A stretch of 12,793 nucleotides of DNA from Fimbriimonadaceae bacterium (lineage in GTDB: Bacteria; Armatimonadota; Fimbriimonadia; Fimbriimonadales; Fimbriimonadaceae). This document shows, in pieces, positions 1 to 7,128 of the stretch. A model generated the notes under the pieces. That model was given only the letters and a program-made list of their open reading frames with translations. It had not been told where the DNA came from and ran no database searches. The translations under genes and the position numbers were made by a program. The DNA lies in contig JADZBW010000326.1 in the NCBI GenBank assembly GCA_020851885.1, positions 1 through 12,793 on the forward strand, in the 5' to 3' direction. Within the stretch, counting starts at the first letter, position 1. Each line of letters opens with the position of its first letter.

Positions 1-864
1 CATCTTCTCGCCATTGACTTGAAGGAACCGCGTGTGAACCCAGTGGGTGCAAAACGGCTTGCCGGTCAGCGCTTCCGATTGGGCGATTTCGCACTCGTGG
101 TGGGGGAACATATTATCCTCGCCACCGCTGTGGAGGTCGATGGTGTCGCCCAGGTATTCGCGAGCCATCACCGAGCATTCGATATGCCAACCGGGAAAGC
201 CCCAACCAAACGGCGAATACCACTGCATCAGGTGGTGGTCGTCCTTTTTCCAGAGCGCGAAATCGGCGGCGGCGCGCTTGTTGTCGTCCTGGACAACGTC
301 TCGTACTGCCTGCCGGAGGTTCTCCTGGGTATTTCCGCTCAACTTGCCGTAATCGGCAAAGCTGCCAACGCTGTAATAGACGCCGGTGGGAGTCTCGTAC
401 GCAAACCCCTTGTCGACCAGTTCTTCCGCCGCCAGAATTTGCTGGCGAACATGCTGAGTTGCTTTCGGCCTAACGGTGGGAGGGAGGAGGTTGAGACGCC
501 GCCAATCGGTTTCAAACGCCGCGGTATAGAACTCGGCCAATTCCCAGACATTGTGGAATCGCTCGCCTTCTTTGGACTTCAGCGCTTTCTCCATCCGATC
601 CTCGCCGCCTGCGTCCGCCACATCGTCCTGGGTGAGGTGGCCGACGTCGGTGATGTTGTTCACAAAAGTGACATCCCACCCGATCGCCTTGGCCGTGCGA
701 ACAATCAGGTCCGCCGTCATGAAACTCCGGAAATTCCCAATATGGGCGTAGGAATAGACCGTGGGACCGCAGGCATAGAAGCGAAGGTGGCCAGGCTCTT
801 TGGTTTGGAGTTCCTTAACCTGTTTCGACATCGTGTCGTATAGCCTGAGTTTCTTCTCGCCCAT
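1..864 (-). CDS. cysS: Cysteinyl-tRNA synthetase, N-terminal part (cut by window edge)
   Basis: Class I aminoacyl-tRNA synthetase that charges tRNA-Cys with cysteine in the cytoplasm. Read on the minus strand, 288 codons are present and the frame runs off position 1. The start (MGEKKLRLYDTM) fits the family, which begins with a similar 'LxLYNT' strand. The motif CGPTVYSYAHIGN follows; it holds the HIGH-type signature (HIGN) and the first zinc ligand, Cys32. The other zinc ligands fall at the family spacing: Cys230 in GWHIECS, then His255 and Glu259 in PHHECE (compare Cys28, Cys209, His234 and Glu238 in the E. coli enzyme). The last visible residues are VNGEKM, the first half of the KMSK loop, so the catalytic core is nearly complete but the anticodon-binding part lies outside. 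No Shine-Dalgarno sequence precedes the ATG at 864; a TATCCT about 10 bases upstream might make the mRNA nearly leaderless. Identity is secure; the promoter remark is speculation. Confidence 0.96.
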   Translation of the reverse strand, partial: MGEKKLRLYDTMSKQVKELQTKEPGHLRFYACGPTVYSYAHIGNFRSFMTADLIVRTAKAIGWDVTFVNNITDVGHLTQDDVADAGGEDRMEKALKSKEGERFHNVWELAEFYTAAFETDWRRLNLLPPTVRPKATQHVRQQILAAEELVDKGFAYETPTGVYYSVGSFADYGKLSGNTQENLRQAVRDVVQDDNKRAAADFALWKKDDHHLMQWYSPFGWGFPGWHIECSVMAREYLGDTIDLHSGGEDNMFPHHECEIAQSEALTGKPFCTHWVHTRFLQVNGEKM

Positions 865-967
865 GGGAGGAATAGGATACCGGAAGGCGGAAAAGCTGCG
901 GAAGCGATGGGCCGCCGGGAAAAGTCGCGAGGGTGATATCCTTTTTCAATCGTCTGATGGGTCAATC

Positions 968-1660
968 ATGCTCGCCGCTCTTGCAATCGCCGTCACCTTC
1001 CATAGCGTGGACTATACGGTCCAATCCGTTCAAGGATGGACTCTGCACATTCGCAATGACCTTCGGCGAGACCTACCGAAAGACACCGAAGCGGCGATAA
1101 GACTCCTGAGGATCCAACTCCAGGAGACCGAGAAGAAGGTTCCAGGCGCCTCCATTACAGAACTCAAGAAGGTCCAGCTTTGGTTTTCGCCCGAATATCC
1201 TGGCATTAGCCCAAGGGCAGAGTATCACCCAAGCGGAGATTGGCTTCGGGAAAACAAGCGATCCCCGGAGATGGCGAAGGGTATCGAATTCACCAACATT
1301 CGAATCTTCGAAACGGAGTCGAGGCGCATGCCGAATTTCGCTCTTCACGAGTTGGCCCATGCCTACCAAGACCGGGTTCTGACCGATGGATTTCGGAACA
1401 AGGAGATCGAATCCGCATATGCTCATGCCCAAGGCAGCGGGGTCTACGATAAGGTCTCGCGCAAGGACTCCAACGGAAAAGTCACTCAGGAGCGAGCCTA
1501 TGCCCTAACCAATCCGATGGAGTACTTCGCAGAGGGCACGGAGGCGTTTTTCAGTCGCAATGACTTCTTTCCTTTCACCAGGGCCGATCTGGAGCGGGTC
1601 GATCCCGAGTTGGCGAAGCTGCTTGCCAAGGTCTGGGGAGCCACATCGAGGAGCAAATGA
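968..1660 (+). CDS. Putative exported zinc metallopeptidase-like protein (HELAH)
   Basis: Predicted protein of 230 residues. A short hydrophobic N-terminus (MLAALAIAVTFHS) looks like a weak signal peptide, so export is likely but not certain. The diagnostic motif is HELAH at residues 127-131 (LHELAHAYQDR), followed about 54 residues later by NPMEYFAEGTEAFF. There Glu185 or Glu189 could be the third zinc ligand, as in gluzincin peptidases. The overall pattern (HELAHAYH-like helix, then AYA-TNPMEYFAE, then a C-terminal PFTRADLE segment) resembles small uncharacterised proteins related to the catalytic domain of anthrax-lethal-factor-type peptidases. This is a recollection of the pattern, not a search. 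I chose the ATG at 968 because it starts the hydrophobic segment. An in-frame ATG at 863 would add 35 mostly basic and polar residues and would overlap the start of the divergent cysS. The gene ends 13 bases from the converging tonB-like gene. Substrate unknown. Confidence 0.75.
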   Translation: MLAALAIAVTFHSVDYTVQSVQGWTLHIRNDLRRDLPKDTEAAIRLLRIQLQETEKKVPGASITELKKVQLWFSPEYPGISPRAEYHPSGDWLRENKRSPEMAKGIEFTNIRIFETESRRMPNFALHELAHAYQDRVLTDGFRNKEIESAYAHAQGSGVYDKVSRKDSNGKVTQERAYALTNPMEYFAEGTEAFFSRNDFFPFTRADLERVDPELAKLLAKVWGATSRSK

Positions 1661-1673
1661 AAGTCTTGCGCTC

Positions 1674-2462
1674 CTATTCACGGGGTTTGAACGTGAACTT
1701 GAAGTTCTGGGTGCTTGCGATTGGATTGCCGTCGGCCGCGGCGGGATCCCACTTCCATTTCGCCATTGCTTCCAGCACCAATCCATCGACTTCTTGGCTG
1801 CCGGACGAGCGTACGATACGCTCAGAGTGGCTTCCATCGGCGGCGATCTCGACGGTGACGTCGACCGAGTTCTGAACTCCGCTCGCCATTTGGCTCATCG
1901 AAACATTGGGTTCCACCGTCTCGATTGGAATCGCCGTCCGATTTGGGCCCCTTGCCCGTTTCTGCCCCAAGTTGCCTTGCCTGGCAGAGGCTGAAGGGTT
2001 GCTTGGCGGAGGCGGAGACTGCTGGGTCATGGGCGCTTGGTTAGTTGGCGCCTGGTTGTATGGTTGGTTATAGGGGACCGTATTTGGCGCCGCCTGAAGA
2101 GGCTGGTTGATCGGTGCATTTGCTGAATTCGTCGGAACTTGTGGAATCAGGTTCGGATTTGGGTCGATTTTACGGTCCGCAGGCGGAGTCGCCAATCTCA
2201 CTGGCACTCCCGCATCCAAACCATAGGTCCGTCCAAGATCCGGTTGGGCAGCGCTGGATCGAGAGTTCGCGCGGGCGTCACCGGCTCCCATCGGCAATGG
2301 ACTGCCATCGGCGGCGACCCGGGTGATCTCGACAACGGGAGCGTCCTTGATTTGGGATCGATTTCCCGATGAGAGACCTTCAGCAATCACGGCCAACAGG
2401 ATATGCGCGCCTAGAGATATCCCAATTGCCATCGAGAGCCGACTCTTGGTTTCCGCCTCCAC
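1674..2462 (-). CDS. TonB-family energy transducer protein
   Basis: Predicted protein of 262 residues with the three-part build of TonB. A short cytoplasmic N-terminus comes first, then one membrane segment (about residues 11-30, MAIGISLGAHILLAVIAEG). A long periplasmic linker rich in Pro, Asn and Gln follows (about 95-165, with NQPYNQAPTNQAP-like repeats and a PPPP run), and last a TonB C-terminal domain (about 170-262). That domain shows the expected pattern VDVTVEIAADG, SSGSQEVDGLVLEAMAKW, then WDPAAADGNPI and a terminal FKFTFKPRE strand. TonB proteins carry proton-motive-force energy from ExbB/ExbD to outer-membrane receptors. The start is GTG at 2462, immediately after the exbB stop codon, so translation is probably coupled. 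An ATG ten codons further in is possible but would remove the cytoplasmic tail. The C-terminal domain is also found in proteins not tied to iron uptake, so the receptor partner is unknown. Confidence 0.88.
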   Translation of the reverse strand: MEAETKSRLSMAIGISLGAHILLAVIAEGLSSGNRSQIKDAPVVEITRVAADGSPLPMGAGDARANSRSSAAQPDLGRTYGLDAGVPVRLATPPADRKIDPNPNLIPQVPTNSANAPINQPLQAAPNTVPYNQPYNQAPTNQAPMTQQSPPPPSNPSASARQGNLGQKRARGPNRTAIPIETVEPNVSMSQMASGVQNSVDVTVEIAADGSHSERIVRSSGSQEVDGLVLEAMAKWKWDPAAADGNPIASTQNFKFTFKPRE

Positions 2463-3119
2463 CTAAGTCACCGCCGCCTGGTCCACAAGGGCGCCTCTTG
2501 CCACCAGGGCATTGATCAGAGCCGTCGCCGCCTGTTCCGACTCTTGAACAACCGCTCGCTGTCGCGCGGTGAAGTAGTTGTATGCCACAAAGCAAATCAC
2601 GGCAACGGTCAATCCGGTGGCGGTGGCATAGAGCGCTTCGCCAACTCCAGCAAGGATTTGGTCGTTCGCTCCCTGATTCTTGGATCCGCTGATCGCTTGA
2701 AAAGTCCCGATCATGCCAAAGAGCGTTCCCAGAAGACCCAAGAGCGGTGAGACGGTGGTCGTCGTGTCGAGAATCGGGAGGAACTTCTCAAGGCGCTGGA
2801 AGTATCTCTCCCCGACCTCTTGGACTTTTCGTTCCGCATGAGCGACGCCATATTGGCGATTTCTCAAAACAGCGGCCATGCAAGCGGCGACCGGTCCCGG
2901 CTGTGAATCACAGCTTCGCAGGGCTTCATCGAGCGCACCGTCGTCGACGAGTCGAATGACTCGCTTTGGCAGGCCGATCGCCAGGTCGCCATCCTGGCGA
3001 AAAGCGAGCCACCGCTCCACCACGATGGCCACCGAACCGATGGACATGAGAAGGAGCGGGATCATCAGGATCCCCCCGGCTTGGACAAAGTGGAGCACGT
3101 TTGACATGCGTTCCCTCAT
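2463..3119 (-). CDS. exbB: MotA/TolQ/ExbB proton-channel family protein
   Basis: Predicted inner-membrane protein of 218 residues, the usual ExbB/TolQ size. Three membrane segments are visible: about residues 17-37 (ILMIPLLLMSIGSVAIVV), 122-142 and 161-184. A cytoplasmic loop of about 80 residues lies between the first two. The family signature is clear in the second segment (SPLLGLLGTLFGMIGTF), and the third has the typical EALYATATGLTVAV. With ExbD and TonB this subunit forms the proton-driven motor that energises outer-membrane transport. The gene directly precedes the tonB-like gene (TAG then GTG with no gap), but no exbD is present. Two starts are possible. ATG 3119 is used here; ATG 3107 (MSNVLHF) has a better-placed GAGGGA six or fewer bases upstream and may be the real one. 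TolQ-like use cannot be excluded, but the tonB neighbour favours ExbB. Confidence 0.9.
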   Translation of the reverse strand: MRERMSNVLHFVQAGGILMIPLLLMSIGSVAIVVERWLAFRQDGDLAIGLPKRVIRLVDDGALDEALRSCDSQPGPVAACMAAVLRNRQYGVAHAERKVQEVGERYFQRLEKFLPILDTTTTVSPLLGLLGTLFGMIGTFQAISGSKNQGANDQILAGVGEALYATATGLTVAVICFVAYNYFTARQRAVVQESEQAATALINALVARGALVDQAAVT

Positions 3120-3127
3120 TAGACGCG

Positions 3128-3155
3128 TTGTCTCCCGGATTTGCTCGGCAATAAT
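3128..3155 (+). promoter_or_regulatory. Candidate sigma-70-type promoter for the rhaB-lut operon
   Basis: In the short gap between the divergent exbB and rhaB genes, TTGTCT (3128-3133, four of six matches to TTGACA) and AATAAT (3150-3155, five of six matches to TATAAT) are 16 bases apart. Initiation about seven bases downstream would fall at roughly 3162, only a few bases before the rhaB ATG at 3165. No Shine-Dalgarno sequence precedes that ATG, which fits a leaderless or nearly leaderless message. The match is by eye only. Confidence 0.4.
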
Positions 3156-3164
3156 GGACTCGGC

Positions 3165-4517
3165 ATGACCAAAAGGGAATTTGGTGCGGTTGCAGTGGAC
3201 TTAGGAGCATCTTCTGGACGGTTCGCCGCGGGCTGGATCGAGGATGGCCAGATTCGATTCGAAGTTATCGAGCAGAAGCCCCATGGTCCAAGCGAACGAA
3301 ATGGGCGACTCGAATGGGACCTCGAGTTTCTGCTGGGTCTATGTCGTTCAGCCGCCGAATATGCCACCGCCAACTTCAAGACTTCCACGATGGGAATCGA
3401 TGCTTGGGGCGTCGATCACGGCTTCCTGGACTTGGATGGCAACGTGATCGGTAACCCAGTGTGCTATCGCGACCTGAGTCATGCGGAGGCATTCGACGAT
3501 CTGGCTCCGTATCGCGCTGAACTCTACAGGCTAACGGGGATTCAACATCAGCCTTTCAATACGATTTGCCAATTGGCGGCCCGTCGCAAAGAGAACCCTC
3601 TTCTGCCGGGTACGACGCGCTTCCTCATCCTGCCCGACCTGCTTGGATACCTCCTGACCGGAGAGGAGAACTATGAACTCACCGAGGCCTCGACAACCCA
3701 GTTAATGGGGCTCGATGGCAACTGGTGTCCACGCGCCTTTGAATTGGCGGGCTGGCCCGTTCCCGAACGGCAACCAGCCAAACCTGGCACACTTGGGGCT
3801 GAAGTCAGCCCGGGCGTCCGTCTCGGCCACGTGGGGAGCCATGACACCGCCTCGGCTCTGTTGGGGTTTGGTCTCCAACGGCCGGAACAAATGTACGTCA
3901 ATGTCGGCACTTGGTCCTTGGCGATGTTGATTAGGGACGTGCCGATTGCCACCCCGACCGCCGAGGCAGCCAACTTCACCAACGAGCGAATGGTCGATGG
4001 TCGAGTCCGGTTCCTTAAGAACATTCCGGGGTTCTACGTGGTGAATCGACTGCACGATGAACTCAAGATTGCTCAGGACGTACCTACTTGGCTTGCCCAC
4101 TCCATTCATTCAGAAGAAACGGTGGACCTTTTCGCCGAGGAATTCTTCAACCCCGATTCCATGGTTGAAGCATGTATCGATGAGCTTGGTTTCGAACCTG
4201 AAACCAATGCCGATTGGGCTGGAGTCGCCCTTGCAAGCCTGGCCAGCGCGATCGCGTTCCAGCCCTTGGATGCCGTCGAGGTCGGCGCCCAGAAACCTGA
4301 ATCGATTCGGATCGGTGGTGGCGGATCGCAAAGCGCCGAGCTATGCCAAAAGATCGCAGATCTTTCCGGGCTGAGGGTCGATGCCGGACCCGTCGAAGCC
4401 ACCGTTCTCGGCAACCTGGGGCTCCAGTTCTTGGCCGCAGGACATTTCGACTCCATGGAATCCATGCAGTCAGCGGTGGCGGGGAGCGCCATCACTAGGG
4501 AGTTCTTTCCCCGATGA
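3165..4517 (+). CDS. rhaB: Rhamnulokinase (FGGY-family carbohydrate kinase)
   Basis: ATP-dependent kinase that converts L-rhamnulose to L-rhamnulose-1-phosphate in the cytoplasm. The 450-residue protein has both FGGY domains. The N-terminal phosphate loop is VAVDLGASSGRF (Asp12); GIDAWGVDHGF follows, then the rhamnulokinase-like GIQHQPFNT. VGSHDTASALLG carries the predicted catalytic base Asp227, then comes NVGTWSL, and the C-terminal nucleotide-binding part is RIGGGGSQSAELCQ to EATVLGNLGLQ. The PFNT segment and the VGSHDTASA form favour rhamnulokinase over xylulokinase or glycerol kinase; a related deoxy-ketose kinase is the main alternative. The start is ATG 3165, just before the first strand; a TTG eight codons upstream (3141) is less likely. 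The stop overlaps the next ATG (ATGA), so it is translationally coupled to the lut genes. No rhamnose isomerase or aldolase lies in the window. Confidence 0.88.
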   Translation: MTKREFGAVAVDLGASSGRFAAGWIEDGQIRFEVIEQKPHGPSERNGRLEWDLEFLLGLCRSAAEYATANFKTSTMGIDAWGVDHGFLDLDGNVIGNPVCYRDLSHAEAFDDLAPYRAELYRLTGIQHQPFNTICQLAARRKENPLLPGTTRFLILPDLLGYLLTGEENYELTEASTTQLMGLDGNWCPRAFELAGWPVPERQPAKPGTLGAEVSPGVRLGHVGSHDTASALLGFGLQRPEQMYVNVGTWSLAMLIRDVPIATPTAEAANFTNERMVDGRVRFLKNIPGFYVVNRLHDELKIAQDVPTWLAHSIHSEETVDLFAEEFFNPDSMVEACIDELGFEPETNADWAGVALASLASAIAFQPLDAVEVGAQKPESIRIGGGGSQSAELCQKIADLSGLRVDAGPVEATVLGNLGLQFLAAGHFDSMESMQSAVAGSAITREFFPR

Positions 4518-5254
4518 CCGTTCGCCTGATGCTCACCTGCCTTTGCGATGCATTCTATGGCAACGTCGGGATCGCTGCGGTCAAGGTGCTGGAAGCGGCT
4601 GGGTGTCAAATCGAATTCGACACGCGCCAAACTTGCTGCAGCCAACCTCCCTTCAATGCCGGGGATTGGACGGCGGCTCGCAAAATTGCCGACCATTGTT
4701 TGGGCGTCTTTCCCCCCGGCGGAGCGCCTATTGTCACTCCGAGTGGCTCATGCGCGTCGATGATGCGCGAAGGCTATCCGATGCTCTATCCCGAAAAGCC
4801 GCATACCGAGTGCTTCGAAGTCGGGGAGTTCTTGGTGAAGCGATTGGGAATTCTCGATTGGGGAGCGCGTCTCACGGAGATTTCCGGCGCGGCTCCCATC
4901 AAGTCCGCTTCAGAAATCAAGGTGGCCTTCCACCGAGCATGCCATGGCCGAGGAATCGGGCTGAAGGATGAACAGGAGAAGCTGATCTCGAATCTCCCCG
5001 GTATCCACCTGGTGCCGTTTAAGCATGGCGAGCAGTGTTGTGGTTTTGGCGGAGCCTTTGCGGCAACCCATGGGAAATTGAGCAGCGGCATTGGCCTGGA
5101 GAAGTTGAAGAACATTCAGGAATCGGGGGCGGAGGTCATCGCGGCCGGCGACATGGGCTGCCTCATGCACCTGCAAGGCCTCATCGATAAGCACCATCTT
5201 CCACTGAGGACCAAACACTATCTTGAGCTGATGGCAGAGGCGATCCCAGCATGA
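4514..5254 (+). CDS. lutA: LutA/LldE-type (Fe-S)-binding protein of lactate oxidation
   Basis: Predicted cytoplasmic or membrane-associated protein of 246 residues, the normal LutA (YkgE) length, made of two cysteine-rich CCG domains. The first has TCLCDAFYG near the N-terminus and QTCCSQPPFNAG (Cys41-Cys42), then TPSGSCASM. The second has FHRACHGRG (Cys143), EQCCGFGGAF (Cys175-Cys176) and MGCLMH (Cys216). These motifs bind an Fe-S centre in related heterodisulfide-reductase-like subunits. LutA works with LutB and LutC to oxidise L-lactate to pyruvate. The first motif reads CCS where the family normally has CCG (Ser43); both cysteines are kept, so function is probably retained. It overlaps rhaB upstream and the lutBC fusion downstream by ATGA junctions. 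A glycolate-oxidase-type (GlcF-like) role is possible but less likely given the LutB/LutC partner. Confidence 0.9.
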   Translation: MTVRLMLTCLCDAFYGNVGIAAVKVLEAAGCQIEFDTRQTCCSQPPFNAGDWTAARKIADHCLGVFPPGGAPIVTPSGSCASMMREGYPMLYPEKPHTECFEVGEFLVKRLGILDWGARLTEISGAAPIKSASEIKVAFHRACHGRGIGLKDEQEKLISNLPGIHLVPFKHGEQCCGFGGAFAATHGKLSSGIGLEKLKNIQESGAEVIAAGDMGCLMHLQGLIDKHHLPLRTKHYLELMAEAIPA

Positions 5255-7128
5255 AGCGCTCGCCGGTCGAGAGTTTTGCCCGCAATCTGAAACAGGCCAC
5301 GACGGATAGCGTTCGTTCCGCTACTTCGAAGCAGGTCGCCAATCGCCTCGCAGCCCTTGCTTCGGGATTCGCAGATTCCGAAGCCGCACGGACGGAAGCG
5401 GCCTCGATCAAAGACTTCGTTCTCAACAACCTCTTCGAACTCAGAAAGCAACTTGCCGAGAAGTGCGAAGCCAACGGAATCCAAGTTCACTTTGCCAGCG
5501 ACAAGGATGAAGCCAATCGAATCATCCTCGATCTTTGCCGCCGCACCGCACCAAATGGCGCGACTGTCGTCAAGGGGAAGTCGATGGCTACTGAGGAAAT
5601 CCACCTCAATGAGCACCTTGAAGCCGCCGGATTCAGCCCCATCGAAACCGACCTGGGCGAATACGTCGTGCAGATCGATCACGATAAGCCAAGCCACATC
5701 GTCGCGCCGATCATCCACAAGAATCGAAGGGAAATCGCGACTTCTTTTGAACGTGAGAAACTCGGGGACTATACAGAAGTGCCGGAGGAACTCGCCATGC
5801 AGGCCCGGGCAAAACTGCGCGAGAAGTTCCAGGAAGCTGAAATAGGCATCTCAGGAGTGAATTTTGCGATTGCCGAAACGGGTCGCATCGTCCTGCTTGA
5901 AAACGAGGGCAATAACCGCCTCAGCACAACTGCTCCTCGGGTTCACATCGCCCTGATGGGGATCGAGAAGATGCTGCCGAGCGAAGCCGATCTCCCGTTG
6001 TTCATCAAACTTCTTGCCAGTTCGGCAACCGGCCAACAGGTCACGAGTTACGTCCACCTCATTTCGGGACCCCGACGATCCGACGAGCCAGACGGTCCGC
6101 GTGAGGTCCACTTGGTGATCCTCGACAATGGTCGCAGCAAACTGCTCGATGGCCCCTACCGCGACATTCTGCGTTGCATTCGCTGTGGAGCTTGCCTCAA
6201 TGTCTGCCCTGTCTATCGCCAGGCAAGCGGCCATGCTTACGGACATGTCTATTCCGGTCCGCTCGGCGCGATCCTCGCCCCGGCCTTGGAGGGAGTCGAC
6301 AAAATGGGCTACCTTGCCAAAGCCTCCACGCTATGTGGCGCGTGCGAGGAGGTCTGCCCTGTTAAGATTCCAATCCCGCAAATGCTCCTGCGTCTCCGAG
6401 ATGAAGGGACAAGGTGTGGAGCGATCAAGGACCCCGTCCAGTGGTCGCTCTATGCTGCCGGCGCCACGAACTCGCGACGCTGGCGCACCGGTCTGAGCCT
6501 GCTTCCAATGGCCTCAGGGCTCGTTCCACATCCGATGAAGAGCGGCTGGGGTGAGTTTCACGTGCTGCCAAAGCGAGAGGGAGAGTCCTTCCGAAATTGG
6601 TGGAGCGCGCACCGAGCAGATTCTTCGAAAACGGCGATTGCTCATCAAGATCAACCTGAAGCGACTGTCGACCAGCCGCCAGCATCGTCCCCAGACCTTT
6701 GGACTGTATTCGGCGAAAAACTCTCCGCCCTTGGCGGTGAGATCAGACTCATCGAAACGTTGGAACTCGCCGAGTACGTCGTCTACCTGGATGAGGACGT
6801 TCCCGCTATTCCGGAATTCGAGCATCTGAATAGAACCGGCGACGTCTGGCAAGCAGATGTCGGCATAACGATGGCCGAATTTGCGGTCGCGGAGACGGGA
6901 AGCCTTGTCCTCTCCGCCGGTCCGGGTCGGGCGCGACTGGCCTCCCTGGCCCCTCCGATTCACGTTGTGCTGGTTCGAGACATCGTGCCGACATTTGAAG
7001 ACGCCTTTGCCAGAATCGATGGTCGCACATCGGTCATCGTATCGGGAACAAGCCGGACCGCCGATATCGAGGGCGTCCTCGTTCGAGGGGTCCATGGGCC
7101 CAAGTCAGTCATCGTCGTTCGGATCTAG
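5251..7128 (+). CDS. lutB: LutB-LutC fusion: Fe-S lactate oxidation protein
   Basis: A 625-residue protein joining two subunits that are usually separate. Residues 1 to about 450 are LutB (YkgF). They comprise a LUD domain (about 60-290, with GATVVKGKSMATEEI and FAIAETGRIVL), then a ferredoxin-like part with C309-I-R-C312-G-A-C315-x3-C319-P and a second set C362-G-A-C365-x3-C369-P followed by VKIPIPQ, able to hold two [4Fe-4S] clusters. A linker of low conservation (about 435-475, TAIAHQDQPEATVDQPP) leads into a LutC-like LUD domain (about 478-625). That domain has GITMAEFAVAETGSLVL and ends with the typical SRTADIEGVLVRGVHGPK. The reading frame is open throughout, so this is a true fusion unless a sequencing error removed a stop. 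LutC is short at its N-terminus compared with free-standing LutC. With LutA it should oxidise L-lactate to pyruvate. The gene overlaps lutA by ATGA and shares a CTAG with the stop of the converging channel gene. Confidence 0.92.
   Translation: MKRSPVESFARNLKQATTDSVRSATSKQVANRLAALASGFADSEAARTEAASIKDFVLNNLFELRKQLAEKCEANGIQVHFASDKDEANRIILDLCRRTAPNGATVVKGKSMATEEIHLNEHLEAAGFSPIETDLGEYVVQIDHDKPSHIVAPIIHKNRREIATSFEREKLGDYTEVPEELAMQARAKLREKFQEAEIGISGVNFAIAETGRIVLLENEGNNRLSTTAPRVHIALMGIEKMLPSEADLPLFIKLLASSATGQQVTSYVHLISGPRRSDEPDGPREVHLVILDNGRSKLLDGPYRDILRCIRCGACLNVCPVYRQASGHAYGHVYSGPLGAILAPALEGVDKMGYLAKASTLCGACEEVCPVKIPIPQMLLRLRDEGTRCGAIKDPVQWSLYAAGATNSRRWRTGLSLLPMASGLVPHPMKSGWGEFHVLPKREGESFRNWWSAHRADSSKTAIAHQDQPEATVDQPPASSPDLWTVFGEKLSALGGEIRLIETLELAEYVVYLDEDVPAIPEFEHLNRTGDVWQADVGITMAEFAVAETGSLVLSAGPGRARLASLAPPIHVVLVRDIVPTFEDAFARIDGRTSVIVSGTSRTADIEGVLVRGVHGPKSVIVVRI

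Noticed and set aside
19..843. Long open frame of 274 codons on the plus strand
   Set aside because: It is antisense to cysS, whose zinc ligands, HIGH-type motif and KMSK start are all readable on the minus strand. The plus-strand protein shows no domain.
863..967. N-terminal extension of the metallopeptidase to ATG 863
   Set aside because: The extension is basic and polar, would bury the hydrophobic signal-like segment and overlap the cysS start; ATG 968 fits an exported protein better.
1661..1673. Terminator between the metallopeptidase and tonB-like genes
   Set aside because: The 13-base gap holds no inverted repeat or T-run.
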